From: Mansonella perstans
Lineage: Eukaryota; Nematoda; Chromadorea; Rhabditida; Onchocercidae
NCBI GenBank assembly: GCA_037074765.1
Contig: JBAMDO010000249.1
Span: forward strand, 1 to 64,000
Reading direction: 5' to 3'
DNA: 64,000 nt
Shown here: positions 1-13,700 of the stretch, piece by piece
Layout of the letters: the number at the start of each line of letters is the position of its first letter
How positions within the stretch are numbered: the first letter of the stretch is position 1
Notes under the pieces: generated by a model
Seen by the model: only the letters and a program-made list of their open reading frames with translations
The model's database searches: none
Told to the model about the DNA's origin: nothing
Made by a program: the position numbers and the translations under genes

Positions 1-3000
1 TTACATGTAAGAGACAGAAATTCATGCAAAAATAATAAATTAATTGTTGTGAGACTTTTCTCAGTTCTTAATTTTTTTTTTTATTTTTATCTTACTTTAT
101 TAAAACATTTAATGAGAAAAAAGTTATCAGTGCTCAGTACTTTCATTATCACTTATTCTAACACATCATATCATATCATATCGTAACACCATGCAAACTT
201 ACCACAGCACATTTGTTGACCGGTTTTGTCACATCATTGTGTAAACATCGTTCACTTTTATTCTTCTTAAATAATTATTTCTAATAGAAATTTCAAATTA
301 ATATTTGAAATTTTTGTTCTGTAATCAAATCTGTTATACGATTAAATGCAAAGATATTCCTTAAAAATGAAAAAAAAAAAAAAAAAAATTCTGCTTACTT
401 CATTAATAAAGAATTATTTATTTGCTTCAAATTATAGCTTATGATAAAAGCGTTGTTATTTTTGAAATGAATATTTCAAAAATTATTTTTATTTTTTAAA
501 CAAAATTAAAAGTAAATTTGAATAAAGCAAAAGAAATATTTTAGGTAGATTTGATTTATTTCTTTTTTTTTGCCATTATTAACATTGAAACTGATAGTGG
601 TGATAAAACGAATGCAACGATAAATTTGCATATCAATAGACTGCAAATTAAAAAATATTTTCATATAAGATTTCTGTCTTCAATTAAGTTTTTTTTTTTC
701 AATCCAAGTTAAAAAATCTTGGATTTAGACTGTTTATGTCTATATCAATAAAATGTCTATTGATATATTTCATGCTGAAATATAGCAAGCCTAGATGATC
801 GGTAATCGTGAAGCTAAATTTCTGTGATTACTTTGGAAAAAAATGCAATCAGTTATGCAGCCCTATGGTCACTACTTTGCAACAATTTCTCAGCCTTTTT
901 AAGGTTTTTTTTTTTTTTTTTAAATCTAGTAGACACAATTTATTTTTAAACACTTATTGCTTAACTGCTTTTTTTAATTTTTACTATTACTTACCAAGAA
1001 TGTAAGTTTTCCAAAAACAATACAAAGTCAATTCATTCTATTAGTGAAAACTGAGTTACGATAATATTTACTTAATTAATTAGCTTTTTATGCGATAAAC
1101 TTTATTACAGATTTCCCCTGTGAAATGAAAAAAAAAGAAAAAAATCATTTTTTAAATATAAAAAAAAATTAAAAAAGAAATATAGAAAAAAATAGAAAAA
1201 ACTTAGAAAAAAAGCTTGCATTTTTTTTTTTAAATTATATGATGTCTTATTACTTTTGGATATTTTGGAATTCAATTCCCGAAAATTCTCAATATTTCCG
1301 AAATATTACATTTTTAAATATTTCATTTGATGTTTTATAAATTTTATGCTTTGGAGCATTTTGCTATTTTCAAGATTATTATTATTTTTAAGAAGATTTA
1401 AAAGAATTTCCCAGAAATTACACGAGCAAAAAGAAAAAATAAATATTCATTTAATATTTTTCTCGAAAAGTCTTAATTTATGCCCTCCCTTCAAAGCAGC
1501 ATGAAAATTCCACTTAATTAAGCAAATTTAACTTTCACTTTTTTTTAATTGCTTAAATTTATTGAAATATCAACTAAAGATCTTACCATTGCCGACATCA
1601 TTTTACATTCCTTTTTTGTCTTGCATTCATTTTCATCTTTTTCCAAGCATAATTTTTAAAATTTTTTTTTGCGAATAATAAAACTGGCTAAAGTTTATCC
1701 AGTTTTTGTTTTTCTTTTTTTTTTTTTTTTTTAAACGAAATTAATGTAATAAAAACATCAAAAATTGTAATGCGAACCATTGAAATGTGTTAATTTTTTC
1801 TGTGTTGTTATTTTTTACAACAAATACATTTAGATTTCATGCTGTCAAAGTGATATTTGTCCACCTGTTCAAAATTTTTATCAAATTTTTTTCGAGTAAT
1901 TTTGAAATGTTTTTCTGATACGAATTTTTCGCGCTTAAAATTACTTCGTTTCACTTTAGCTGCTTCCCATTACTTCTCAACATTTAATTGCCTACTTATA
2001 TTAAATTTAATATTATTAGAAGTAATATTGTTGAAATTGAATGAATTGTAGTCGCTTTTTATCCAATTACCTTACGGATAAGTTGATTAGCCAAGAAAGA
2101 CAACAATTACTTCATAAAAAATGTGAAAGAATAAAAGTATAGTTATGTGAAAAATGATTAGATAATGATGATAATTCTGAGATTCGAAATTTTTGCAAAT
2201 TACTTAAGCCAAATAACCCTAGCTATTGTCAAATATTTGACAGTTTATGCAACAATTGCATTTTTACATATGCTTAGTTATTGAGGTTACTTAATTCTTA
2301 TTGGAAATAAATTAGCTAAATTATATTTAATACCATTACTTTTTGTTTTAATTTATTACAGATTACAAAAAATAGAATTTTTTTTGAAATATTTGAAATT
2401 AATCTATCATTATTAGTAAAAAGTTTTATGTTAACAAGTGAATGTAATAGTATGTATTTTTTTTTCTTTTTGTTAAAATATCATTTCTTGAGATAAACAT
2501 AATTAAATTTCGAATAAATTGTGAGAAAAAAAATCGTTGTAAATTAGCTATGTTATATTTAATATTAGTACTTTGTCTTAATTTATTATAGATTACAAAA
2601 AAGTATTTGATCTGAATTCATTCATTTCTAAAATAAAATTGGTTTCTTTGTTTTGCATTCAAATATTTATCATTATAAAAATGAGCTAATTAATGAGCTG
2701 TTTGAAATGTTGGCCAAAATGATGCATGAAGATTGGCTCATTTACTCAATCTCTTTGCCAAGTACAACCAAATAGATACTTGCATTCAACAGCAGAGCTG
2801 ACCTTTTTTTAAATGAAATTTTCAAAAAACTTCTCCTTTATTTCTTGTAACCTTTTTTTTTTTTTATTGAAGTGCAATATTAGTGTAAAATTTTTGTTTT
2901 TTTTTTAGCAGAAAAGTTAAGAGAGAATGAAAGTGAAAAAAATACATTTACTTTTCCTCTTTCTCTTTTCATCTTCTCTTTTCATCTTCTTTTTTCTTTC

Positions 3001-3764
3001 TTTCTCTCTCTATTCCTCTCAAAGTGATACTTCCTTCTTTACCTTTTTTATTTTTTTTTTTTTTGATGAATTATGACATTTTTAAAGGGAAACATTTTTG
3101 TTCTGCTTTGAAATTATTTCAAATTTTTATAAACTTTTTTAAAGCTTTTTAAAAAAAAAAAAAAAAAAAAGAAAGAGCTGAACTAACGATAAGACACTTC
3201 AAAAAAGCCTTCGCTTCTTGTTTAATTTACATTTTAATTTAAACATTATTAGTAAAGAAATTTAATGAAATAGCAATAATACATTATTGTATCAGTAAAA
3301 CATACATCTTATCACACTGATTTTTTCTGTTTAATTCGAAACAAATTTCTGCAGCTAATTTTCTTATAAATTTATATAAATAACAAAGAGATCAAAGCTT
3401 ATCCCTCTAATAGAGATCATTATTTTGAACTATCAGTGTAAATAATTTCCATAGAAATTAAAAATTTTATATAATAACTGAATCATACATTTATCTCATC
3501 AATGAAGTTTAATTTGCTAAATAAAAAAAACTAGATATGATGATATTTCATAGAGCTAATTGAAACTCTTTCAAGTTGAGCGACTTTTTCTACTTTTTTC
3601 AACATCTGTTTCACATTTCTAATTGTTTAAGTGTACTTTAAAATATGTAATATAAAATGAGGTAAAAATACCATTAATAATTAATATAAAATTTTAAAAT
3701 AAACCAATGAAATATCACTGGAAAATATTATTTCAATGACTCATCATCAAATTTAGTCAATGTG

Positions 3765-3797
<33 letters not shown>

Positions 3798-6700
3798 CTG
3801 TGCTAAATAATTTGCTGTATTTATCAATTTTTCATCATCAAAAAAAAAAGCACATGGTAAATAACCCTCTGTCTTTCTCTCTTTTCTTTCTCTCTCTTCA
3901 ATTTATTATTATTATTATTATTAGTGTTACAATTAAAGTTGTTTAAATTGCAAATCCGAATTAAAAACTACGGATGAATGAAGATGAGTGGGATGAATTT
4001 GTTCTTTACATCAATTTATAGATTATGATACATATGTTGTCAAAAAGTTATTTTAATCTTTTTCTTTTGAAAATTATAGAATTGTACTTTAAAATTAAAT
4101 AAGTGTCAAATTAGAATGTCGAATGGTTCCAATTACTCTTCGAACATTTGATTATTTCGATATGATAATAAATAATACTGCATAGATTTCAATAAAATTA
4201 CACTTAAAGACTTAAAGTTAGTAAATGGTTTAAAAGCAATTTCTTTTTTTTTTATAAAATAAAGAAAAACTTTTTATAATTTCCGAAAAAATTGCATAAA
4301 TGAAATGTTTCTGATTTTTGAGCTTTTATAAGTGAAAACAGCGGATATGAGAGACTTTTACTGCTTACAGCCATAATTAAAAGCCGAATCTAATTTGTCG
4401 CAGTTTTTGCAAATAACAATTGACAGATTTGCAAATACTATTCGACAATTTTTATTTATATTTTGGACGAATAAATAATTATTTTTAATCACTTGCTATG
4501 AAATTAAACTATTTGAAAAATTAATTGCTATTTTTAGTTTAAGTGTAGCAAATTAAATTTTCCTGAAATATCCTGAAACTAGAATAATTGACTTATTTGA
4601 TTCTTTTCTAGTTGCAAATTCATTTGCTGACTTGCTCGCTTGTGCAAATTAATTAAAGACAAATGACCCATTCGCAAAATCAAATTTATTTACCAAGCTT
4701 TAGTTGCAGTAAATTTTGTGAATTAATTTAAAAGTTTCTTACTATGAAATGCAACAAAACAATTTAGCAAAATAAGCGTCTTTTTTCTTTTTTCAAAATA
4801 ATTTTAAAACAAGGTAAATTTTTTTAAAGTATCAAGAATATGAACAAAATTTTAAAGTTTAGCAAGAAAAAAGTTTTTTTCTGATCTAAATTGCAATAGA
4901 CATTTTTGAACTTCCTTAGTCATCCTTTTTCAGCTTTATAGCTATCTTTCCTTTTCCATCTCTGGCAATTTGACTCAATCATTTTCAGCACAACATTTTG
5001 TTGCTACTCTAATGGATTAGACAATGAAATTTCACATTTTTATTTATTCAAAACTGCCAGCAAACAATTTCGGATAGGTAGTGTTGCATTTCTGAAATGA
5101 AATTTTTCAACAGTTGAAATTGCTCTTGTTATCATTAATTTAATGCTTTCAGCTTCTTTTTTTTTTTTTTTTTTCACTCACTAACATGCTTTAAATAACC
5201 ATTAAGGAAATAGTAGTTAACAGCAATTTTAACAATCAATTTTTTAAAATTTAAGAAAAAACTAATAAATCTAAAATTTATCATTGCAAAAGTTTTCCAA
5301 CAATATCATATTGCATGCATGTGATTACATAATTCATTTAATTTTTGTTTGTAATTTAATAAATTAAATTAATGACGGTAAAAAAAAAAAGCAAAATCGT
5401 GAAAATGATATTTATTCATTTGCATGCTTTCTTTTTTAGCTGAAATTTTTTATTGCTATTACTTTTTTTTTTTTTTTTTTTGACAAACAGCTATACATGC
5501 AGAAATTTTAATGTAATTGGTAACCCATTCGTATATATATATATTTGATGGTCAATGACAGGCTTAGATGGAAGGTCAAAGAGAGGATCCGAGAATAGCA
5601 AAATAGGAAGATGGAGAAGTGCGGGATGATAGGAGACGCGATGTTTGTCGTTGCAGAAACATATGTTTTTTCTTTAAATGTTAAATGGGTTGTATATTGA
5701 AATGGCTGTTGAAATCGAAACATTTTTCTTATCTAATATGTCCTGAAAATGTTATTATCATTTTGGTATTGTAGATAAAAAAGGCTAAGTTATAAATTTG
5801 CATAGATTCAAAAATTTTTATTCTTTTTTGCAAAAGATAATCTTTGATTTTAGATTTAGATAAATGTACTAGAATTTTTCAAATTTTAATGCAAATCTAA
5901 TTATTTCACACATTTTGCAGTGATATTTTGGAAAAAGATAGAGAAACAGGAAAAATTATTTGTTATTTAAAGATTGAGAAAATTTCAATTTTATTATAGT
6001 TATAAAAAATCATCACAATGTTTATTCTGTAGCAATAATATTAATTACGATTTGTAAAGTAGAAAATTCCATGGCTTCAAATTTCACTTAACGAGATGAA
6101 ACTGAAATTCAAAAAGCGGATTGTAAGCTATCGCTTAGATTTTACCAGTTTTTTCTTTTTGATTAAAATATTTAAGATATGAGTGGAAGTGAAAAAAATG
6201 AACTTGTTATAATTGATATGTTTAGTGGCTTTAAAATTATTTGTTACTTTTACAGTGAATCAAACATTCATCAATTTTTTTTCCATTTCATTACTGTCCT
6301 ATTTGTCAAATAGCAATTTCATTCCAATATAAACGAGAATATCCTGTTTTTTCTTTTCTATTTTCTAAAACCGTTAGAAGAACATCCGATGTTTCTGTTG
6401 AGCTCTCTAAAAGTATGCATTGAAATAATTTCCGATAATTCTAAAAAATCTTTCAAGCAATCTATTGGTAGAATCTTTTTGAAAAATTTACCTCTAGTAT
6501 TCCAGGCAATGGTATCAAAAAAATTGTTATATTTTAAATGTTTGAATTTTTCTTGAAACTATAAAAATAGAAAGATAAAATTTTGTGATTGAAAAATCAC
6601 TTGTAAAAGCATTTAACTGAGCTTAGTTGATAAATTAAAGTTTAAAAATTTAAAAAACTAATGAAAATATATTCGATGAAATATACACAATGATTTCAAA

Positions 6701-6983
6701 TGTAATATTTTATATTATTTGTTGAAATTTTGTTTCACATTATTTAAAATTCATGCAAGATTTTATTTATCATTCCTATGAATTAATTAGGTATATTAAC
6801 ATTTGATTATAGATGATAGGCAAAAGTATTATTATTTCGTTTGGAAAGTTTGATAATGGAAGAGACTGGGTCTAAAATTTTTTAATGAAATAATGTTTGC
6901 TTGTGCTAGCAACGGAAAACCAAAGTTTACATTTTTGTGAAATTTTTGTTGAATTTCGTTAGTGATTTTAACAGGCTGAGAAT

Positions 6984-7038
6984 CGCAGCAGTAGCAGCAG
7001 CAACAACAGCAGCAACAGCAGTAGCAGCAGCAGCAGCA
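6984..7038. repeat. GCA/ACA trinucleotide repeat
   Basis: Interrupted run of GCA, ACA and GTA triplets (about 18 units). It gives poly-Ala and poly-Cys translations in two frames, which are artefacts of the repeat. Confidence 0.85.
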
Positions 7039-7508
7039 CATACATTTTTTTTTTTGCTGCTTTCGGTTGAGTGTTTACATTCTGTATATTCATTTCATTC
7101 ATTCAATTTTGTAATCATTTCGATTCCTTCCAATTTATTTACTTTTCTTCGCTTTTCAATTTTTTTTTTTTTTGACGTTTGGTTTTTCATTCTTTTAAAG
7201 CGGTAATGTTTTCTTAAGAAATTTTAAAGAATTTTTAAATTTCCAAATACTTTTAAATTTTCAATTGACATTTCAAATGCTCAAAATTTTCATGCATTTT
7301 TTCGATCAAATTTTATATGGAAATGTAATTTTCTTTACTTATTCGCAAAAGTTTTCTGAAATTTATTAAATTGTAAACATTAGCTACCTAACTTCTTCTA
7401 TTTAGCTGCTTGTTTCTCACACATAATGATATTGAAGATTTTGAACTGTTTTTTGCAAAACTTTATTTTTCATGAGGTCGATTAAAAAAACAGTATTCTA
7501 TTTTAACT

Positions 7509-7715
7509 GTTACCACTACTACTACTAATATTATTACTAATATCATTACTGCTACTACTATCATTAATATTACTATTACTATCGCCACTACTACTACTAC
7601 TACTACTACTACTAATATCATTAATATTACTATTACTATCGCCACTACTATTACTACCACTACTACTACTACTGCTACTGCTGCTGCTGATGCTGTTTTT
7701 ACTACTACTATTACT
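7509..7715. repeat. ACT/ATT-type trinucleotide repeat
   Basis: About 200 bp of ACT, ATT and ATC triplets. A block around 7555-7590 recurs at about 7615-7650 nearly unchanged (an ATCATTAATATTACTATTAC core followed by TATCGCC), so a higher-order duplication lies within the microsatellite. The minus-strand Val/Ile-rich frame is a by-product. Confidence 0.85.
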
Positions 7716-9479
7716 TTAATACTATATCAAAAGATGTTTGTTTAGGTGATTTAATACTTTTTATTTAAATTGCAAACATCCATAACTTCAATTCATATAT
7801 TTTTGTCAAGAACTTTGCGAAGAAATTTCAATTGGATTTTAGGACAAGCAACCGTTTAAGAAGTATCATTATATTATTTACGTAAGTGTTAATGAATGCT
7901 TTCAGCCTTATCGTTTTAATTTAAAAAAAGAATGAATAATTTTGTACATTGACACATCTGCCTAAAACATATAACAGATGCTTATAAATGTCGGAGAGAT
8001 AAAAAGAAATTGAGAAATTTTGGAGATTAAAGTGGATAAACATGGAATTTCGTATATAATTTAAAAACCGGAAATTCTGTTGGATTAGAAAGGACTAAAT
8101 GTGAAATTTTGTTGATAACTTAAGAATCGAGAATTGAGAAAATTTTTGTATTTTAAAAATGATATGGGATTCTAATTGTAATTGAAATTAACATAATTTT
8201 CATTTCTGGCCTGTCATATGTTCTTCTTTCAGTAGTCCTCTAGCCAATTTTTCTTTCTCAGCAAAAAAGAAAAAGCTTTTTTTGAAAATGAAACTTGGTT
8301 ATTTTTCAAAAAAGAAAAATTCATTGCTTTTTCTTAATGTATTTTTTGTGATAAAATTGAGTGTGATAAAATTGAGTGAAATTGAGTGAATTGAGTGGAA
8401 TTATCGATTTTACTTTTTTTTTGTGAAAAATATGCCATTTGCTTTTTTTAAGTTTTTGAATATTTTGCGCAGTCATTTACTTTCCTTTTATTTGTAATCA
8501 CTTTTAAGCCAAAGAATTGGTTAAAATAATTGATAATTTAGGGAATTGCAAGATTTCATGGGTCACATGATGGCCTGCTTTCGTTCAAGAATTACAAGTT
8601 GGCCTTTTCTTGGTTGAAATTTCTTCATTATCAGATCCTGCTAGGTTTGCTTTGCATCAGGAGGTTCAATGATAACAAATGAGGGTCAATTTCGAATGCT
8701 GACATATGTATTTCTGTTTGTCGTAACTAAGCCTATCGCTAAGATGCGGACATACTGTTTGATAAATCTAAAATAACAGAAAAGTTGGAAGATTGTAAAT
8801 TTATTAATAAAATAGAATAATGGAGAATATGCTCGTTTTTCCTTATGCTCAAAAGAAAAGCAATAATTTTCTATAAATATTTTTAGGTGAACTAAGTTGA
8901 ATATTTTTTAAGCCATAAAATCATTGCTTGACCTTCAATTTCAATAATAGCAATGATATGGTCATTGAGTCTTAATGCATTAATGTGGAATGTACTGATG
9001 GACATTGCATGGGTATAATGCGTTATCATCATTAAGAATATAATAATGAAGCAAGGAACATTAAAAATTTGTGGTATATTTTGTAAAATTCAGTTAGAAA
9101 ACAATACAATTGAAAACTTCTTATTTAATTATGAATAATTCTGAAAGTAGTAAGTGAAAAGTTTGTTTGAAACAAAAAAGTGTATTTCTTAAGTTAATTA
9201 GTGTATTGTGTTGATTGAATGAATGGAATACAAAAGTGTTTCACGACAAATGAAACGAAATTTAATGAGAAAAATGTATGAGGTTGCTTTGCTGTTTCAT
9301 GTTAAAATATTTTCAAAAAAAAAAAAAAAAAAAAAAAAAAACACTTCAACATACCAATATAAAAAGCTTTCTTTTTCCAATGAAAAAAAAAAAAAAACTG
9401 TCGAATTACTGGTATTGAGACAATTTTTGAAATGGAATTTTGTTATGCCTGCTGAGATGGCAATAATAACGCTAAAATA

Positions 9480-9706
9480 ATAATGACGATGATGATGCTA
9501 ATGACAGTAATGGTAAAAGTGAGCGCGATTATGACAATGATGAGTGTTGATGTGGTGATGCATGCTGATGGTGATAGTGATGGTAGTGAAGATGATGGTA
9601 ATAATGATGTAGTAAACTGCGACAGTAAGCTGCTAATGATAGTAGTGATAGAGATGAGCGATTGATGATGATGATGCTGATGATAACAATGCGATGATGA
9701 TGATTA
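9480..9706. repeat. GAT/GTGATG-rich microsatellite
   Basis: Degenerate run of GAT, GATGAT and GTGATG triplets over about 225 bp. It explains the His-rich and Met/Asp-rich frames on either strand. Confidence 0.8.
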
Positions 9707-10620
9707 TTCAATTAAAACAATCGCTTTTTAATTTTACGCAATGGATTCATGTAGAAATTTCTCGGTTCTCTTCGTTCACTGATAATGATTGTCAGTATTT
9801 TAAAACAATTTAAAATTCTTTTTTTTTTTTTCAGTCAAAAAAAGTAATGGGGAAAATTCACGATTTGCCATTGCATTTATTGTGTTCAAAACAGTAAATT
9901 TGTAACATTTAATGTAAGAAAAAAGTTTCATATCATAGCATGAGAGAATTATCACTGAAAGTTTGAGAAAAAAATGCCATCGCCGTTCTTTGGTTTTTTT
10001 TATTTTTAAAAATTTTATTTCTAAAAATTAACGAATTTATTTAAAATTCTATTTTCAATGCATCTGTTAGAGTCTTCAAGTTTCAGTTAAAGGTTTTTTT
10101 TTTTTTTTTGAACTACAATAATTCCTTCGTTTTTTTCAATGTCGATTGAAAATCAAAATTGAACAAATGGCCATATTGAAATGAGAATATGATCAAAATT
10201 AAATTTTATTCTTTATTTCATTATTGATCAAATAAAGAACGGAATCATCAATGACACATATATGGTATGTGGCAGTGACAAATGTCCTAGTATTTCACAT
10301 TTATTTATATTAAAAGTAATAAAAACATTGTCATTTCTTGCTGTCAATGACAGCAAAGATTTGACTTTTGATTTCTAAATGATATCAATTGGTGGAAGAA
10401 AAAACGAGAATTTAGTCTAGTACCAAAAAAAAAAAAAAACAAATATGATTAATTTTCAAATTCCCGAGAAATCTCGAAGAGAAGGAATTCTTAAAATTGT
10501 TAAAATGAAAAGATTTGTAAATGTGTATTATATACGAGGTGCTCCTCTGCGACATTTCTGTGTATCCGCATGGCGCATCTGAACATTTCGACAATTTTGG
10601 TCTTTTAAAACATAACACAC

Positions 10621-10634
10621 ATGTGTGTGTGTGT

Positions 10635-10683
<49 letters not shown>

Positions 10684-10703
10684 TGTGTGTGTGCGTGTGT
10701 GTG
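10621..10703. repeat. (GT)n dinucleotide microsatellite
   Basis: About 80 bp of nearly pure GT repeat, interrupted by a few A or C changes (two GTAT and one GCGT interruption). Likely length-polymorphic. Confidence 0.95.
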
Positions 10704-13700
10704 TTTCTATACGCACATGTCTGTTCGTTGATGGGTTATGTCCCCGAACGTATGTGACAGACAGCCAGTTTGTTCCGAGTAATGCAATAATTATCAAAAG
10801 AATTGTCAAATTTAGAAAATTTCTTTCATATTTCAAACTATTCTTCAGGAAAATTGGCTCTTTGCGCTATGGATGAAAGTTGTGCGTGTGGTATGTATTT
10901 TGTTGACAAGCATAGGGTCAAAGTAAATAGTAAATTATTGGAAGGAAAATAAATTTTATATTTGAATTCAGAAAAGTAAATAAATAATGATGCAATTAGT
11001 GAAACAAGTGGACAAACAAATTTGGACAAACAGAACTTTATTCTACAAGAAAAAAAGGTGGCGATATGTTCAATTTTAGATCATGTACTAATAAATGTTG
11101 ATAAGAAAAGCAGATATTTGATGATACGGCTTCTTACCTTCCATGTATTCGTATAATTAATTCGCATAATTAGCACTGATGAAAAATGTACAACATCGTT
11201 ATTGTGTGACATTCAATGTAACACTCAGTTGCAATAATTGTGAAGTGAGGACAGGTTGTTTTCACATTTGATTTAATTTATATAATTATTTTACAGAAAT
11301 CATCGAGAAATTTTAAAAGCTTCTAGTACCGTAGCAATTAATACGCAAATATTTGCATTGCTTTTTTTTTTTAACCTATCTTCAATAATTATTATTCCAA
11401 TTGCTTGGTCATTTGATGTAAATGACATATGATGCTGACAAAGTTTTTCACTGTACATACAGACTTATCTAAAGTTACTTCAGTTGAAATTTCATTTATT
11501 GCGTTACTGGTCATCATTAATGAAATTTTGCAAAATACTTTCTTTTTTTTGAATTTCTTTTTTAAATTTTAAAATAATGAGATCATCCTAAGAAATAGCC
11601 AAAAGTTCTAATGTACTTGTAAGCTTGAAAAGCTAATATAAAAGCAATTGCAAAATCATATTTAATTTAGAGTTTTTTCTTCATTTACCCATTTCAACAA
11701 AATGGAACTTTTTTTGGCTTCCCAATTTCATATTTTTAAATTTCATTCAAATAATGTTTAGTTGCTAATGAAAATAAGAAATCAGAATCATATATCTACA
11801 AATATGGATGTCTCGTTTGATTTTAAAATTTTCAACAATTTAAAATTGTAAGAATTTATAGCTTAAAAAATATTACAATTATTATAGAAGTGAAAGTAGG
11901 AGAAAATTAACATTTCTTACATTAAAATCTTTTTTCTTTTTCCTTCATTTTACATGATTTTTTTCGGAAAATTCTTACAATGTTTGTTTGTCTCATTTCT
12001 AAATATCATCAATTATAAATTTAATATTTTGTAGATCATATCAATAAATCTTGACAATTAAATTATCATTAAGTTTGGCTAAAAGAAGATATTTGACATC
12101 ATTTATATTAAAAGCTGTGTAAAAATAATTTTCACAATTAAAAGTCATTAATAAAATTTATAGAAAGTGAATGCAAAATTTTGTTATTGGTCAGTGTCAT
12201 TTGCTGTCCGTTAATTCTTATCACCAACTGCTTGCGATTATTGCTGTTATTGCTTTGATGCCATTGTGACATTATAATAGAAGACTATATATACATATAT
12301 TATAAAATTTTTAATTTCAAGAAGAAATAATTTTTCAAGTTTTGCTTCGTCCACAACCAGCTATTATTGCCAACAGCATTGATCCTTTTCTCTTTACAGC
12401 ATTATTAACATTATGAATTTATACTTTTCAAATTTAATGACTTCAATAATTTGTAAAATATTTTTTCACCTGAACTAATAACTATAATTACTTATGACCT
12501 CCCTTATTATATTACTACTACTTTTACTATCATTCAATAGTAAGGAGCAAATAAACGATAGTGTCTTATTATTCTATTCGATTCCGCCTATCTAATGTGC
12601 TGCTGATAATAATTTGATGAGAATTTCTAATAAATCATATTTCAAACCAAATCATTCCATTCATTCATTTAATTTAATCCTGTTCGAAATCAGGATTGCA
12701 ATTCGCTCACATCACATTGGGTTGGTAGCTCTTTAACATTTTATCCTGCCTTAATTCATTCCCAGTTCATTTCCATTTTAAAATACAAATTTAAATTGTA
12801 TTCAAAACATAGTTCCTTTCATTTATTGTTCTTAAGCACCTTATCGATAATTAATTTCTACAAGATCAAATCAATCGCTCCATATTGATTGATATATTCC
12901 TTTTTCAGCCCTAATAATTTTTTCATTAAATTAAATATTTCACCGACAAAGCACAATTTTTATTTTCTTATAATTAAATTCATCGTTGACAGCTATTCCC
13001 TATTAATATCATATTTTGTTTTCAATAATTATGTGTTTTTTTTTTTTGAAAAGCTTGGACTTATTTTGAAAGTCTTTTTTTTTCGAAAATTTGAAATACA
13101 TTAATGCTTGATGTATGCTAATGGATTTTTATAATGCATAATTACGGTGTAAAATTTTTCCCTTATCGTATCCGTTCAAAAATTGTTAACAAATTGATTT
13201 ATTGTAAAAACTTTATCATCTTCTTTTATTTACAGTTCATTTGTATGTCAAATGGTAATTAGCACTTTTAAGGTGTTAGTTATTTAGTTACCACTGGAAA
13301 TGAAAGCTTAGAAACAAAATAATAGTTCGAAATAGTGGAAGAAAAATGTTCAAAAAACTAGTTGCAAACCTGTGCTGTTTATTTTTTTTCTTTTTTGCAA
13401 ATTAAACATAAAATGCGAAACTTTCAAATAATTCGAAGTATATTTCCAGTTTTTTTTTCCCCCCTTTGAGCAAATGAAGGGACAGCAGAACGTAATACAT
13501 TTGTATTTGTATTTGCTGAGACCAAACAAAACTTGCTTGAAAATGAATATAAAATGAGGACAGCAAATTTTTTTTAAAAATTTACCATCTTTTTGCATGG
13601 ATAATATATCCAGAAAGAAACCGCTAAAAAATAAACTTCCAAATGTTCAATTTTTCTGGATTAAAGCTTTTTTGTATTATCCTATTGAAATGTTAGGCTT

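Noticed and set aside
7463..7660. Val/Ile-rich minus-strand frame resembling a membrane segment
   Set aside because: Translation of the ACT/ATT trinucleotide repeat.
10521..10876. Cys-Val repeat and His-Thr repeat frames on both strands
   Set aside because: Translation of the (GT)n microsatellite.
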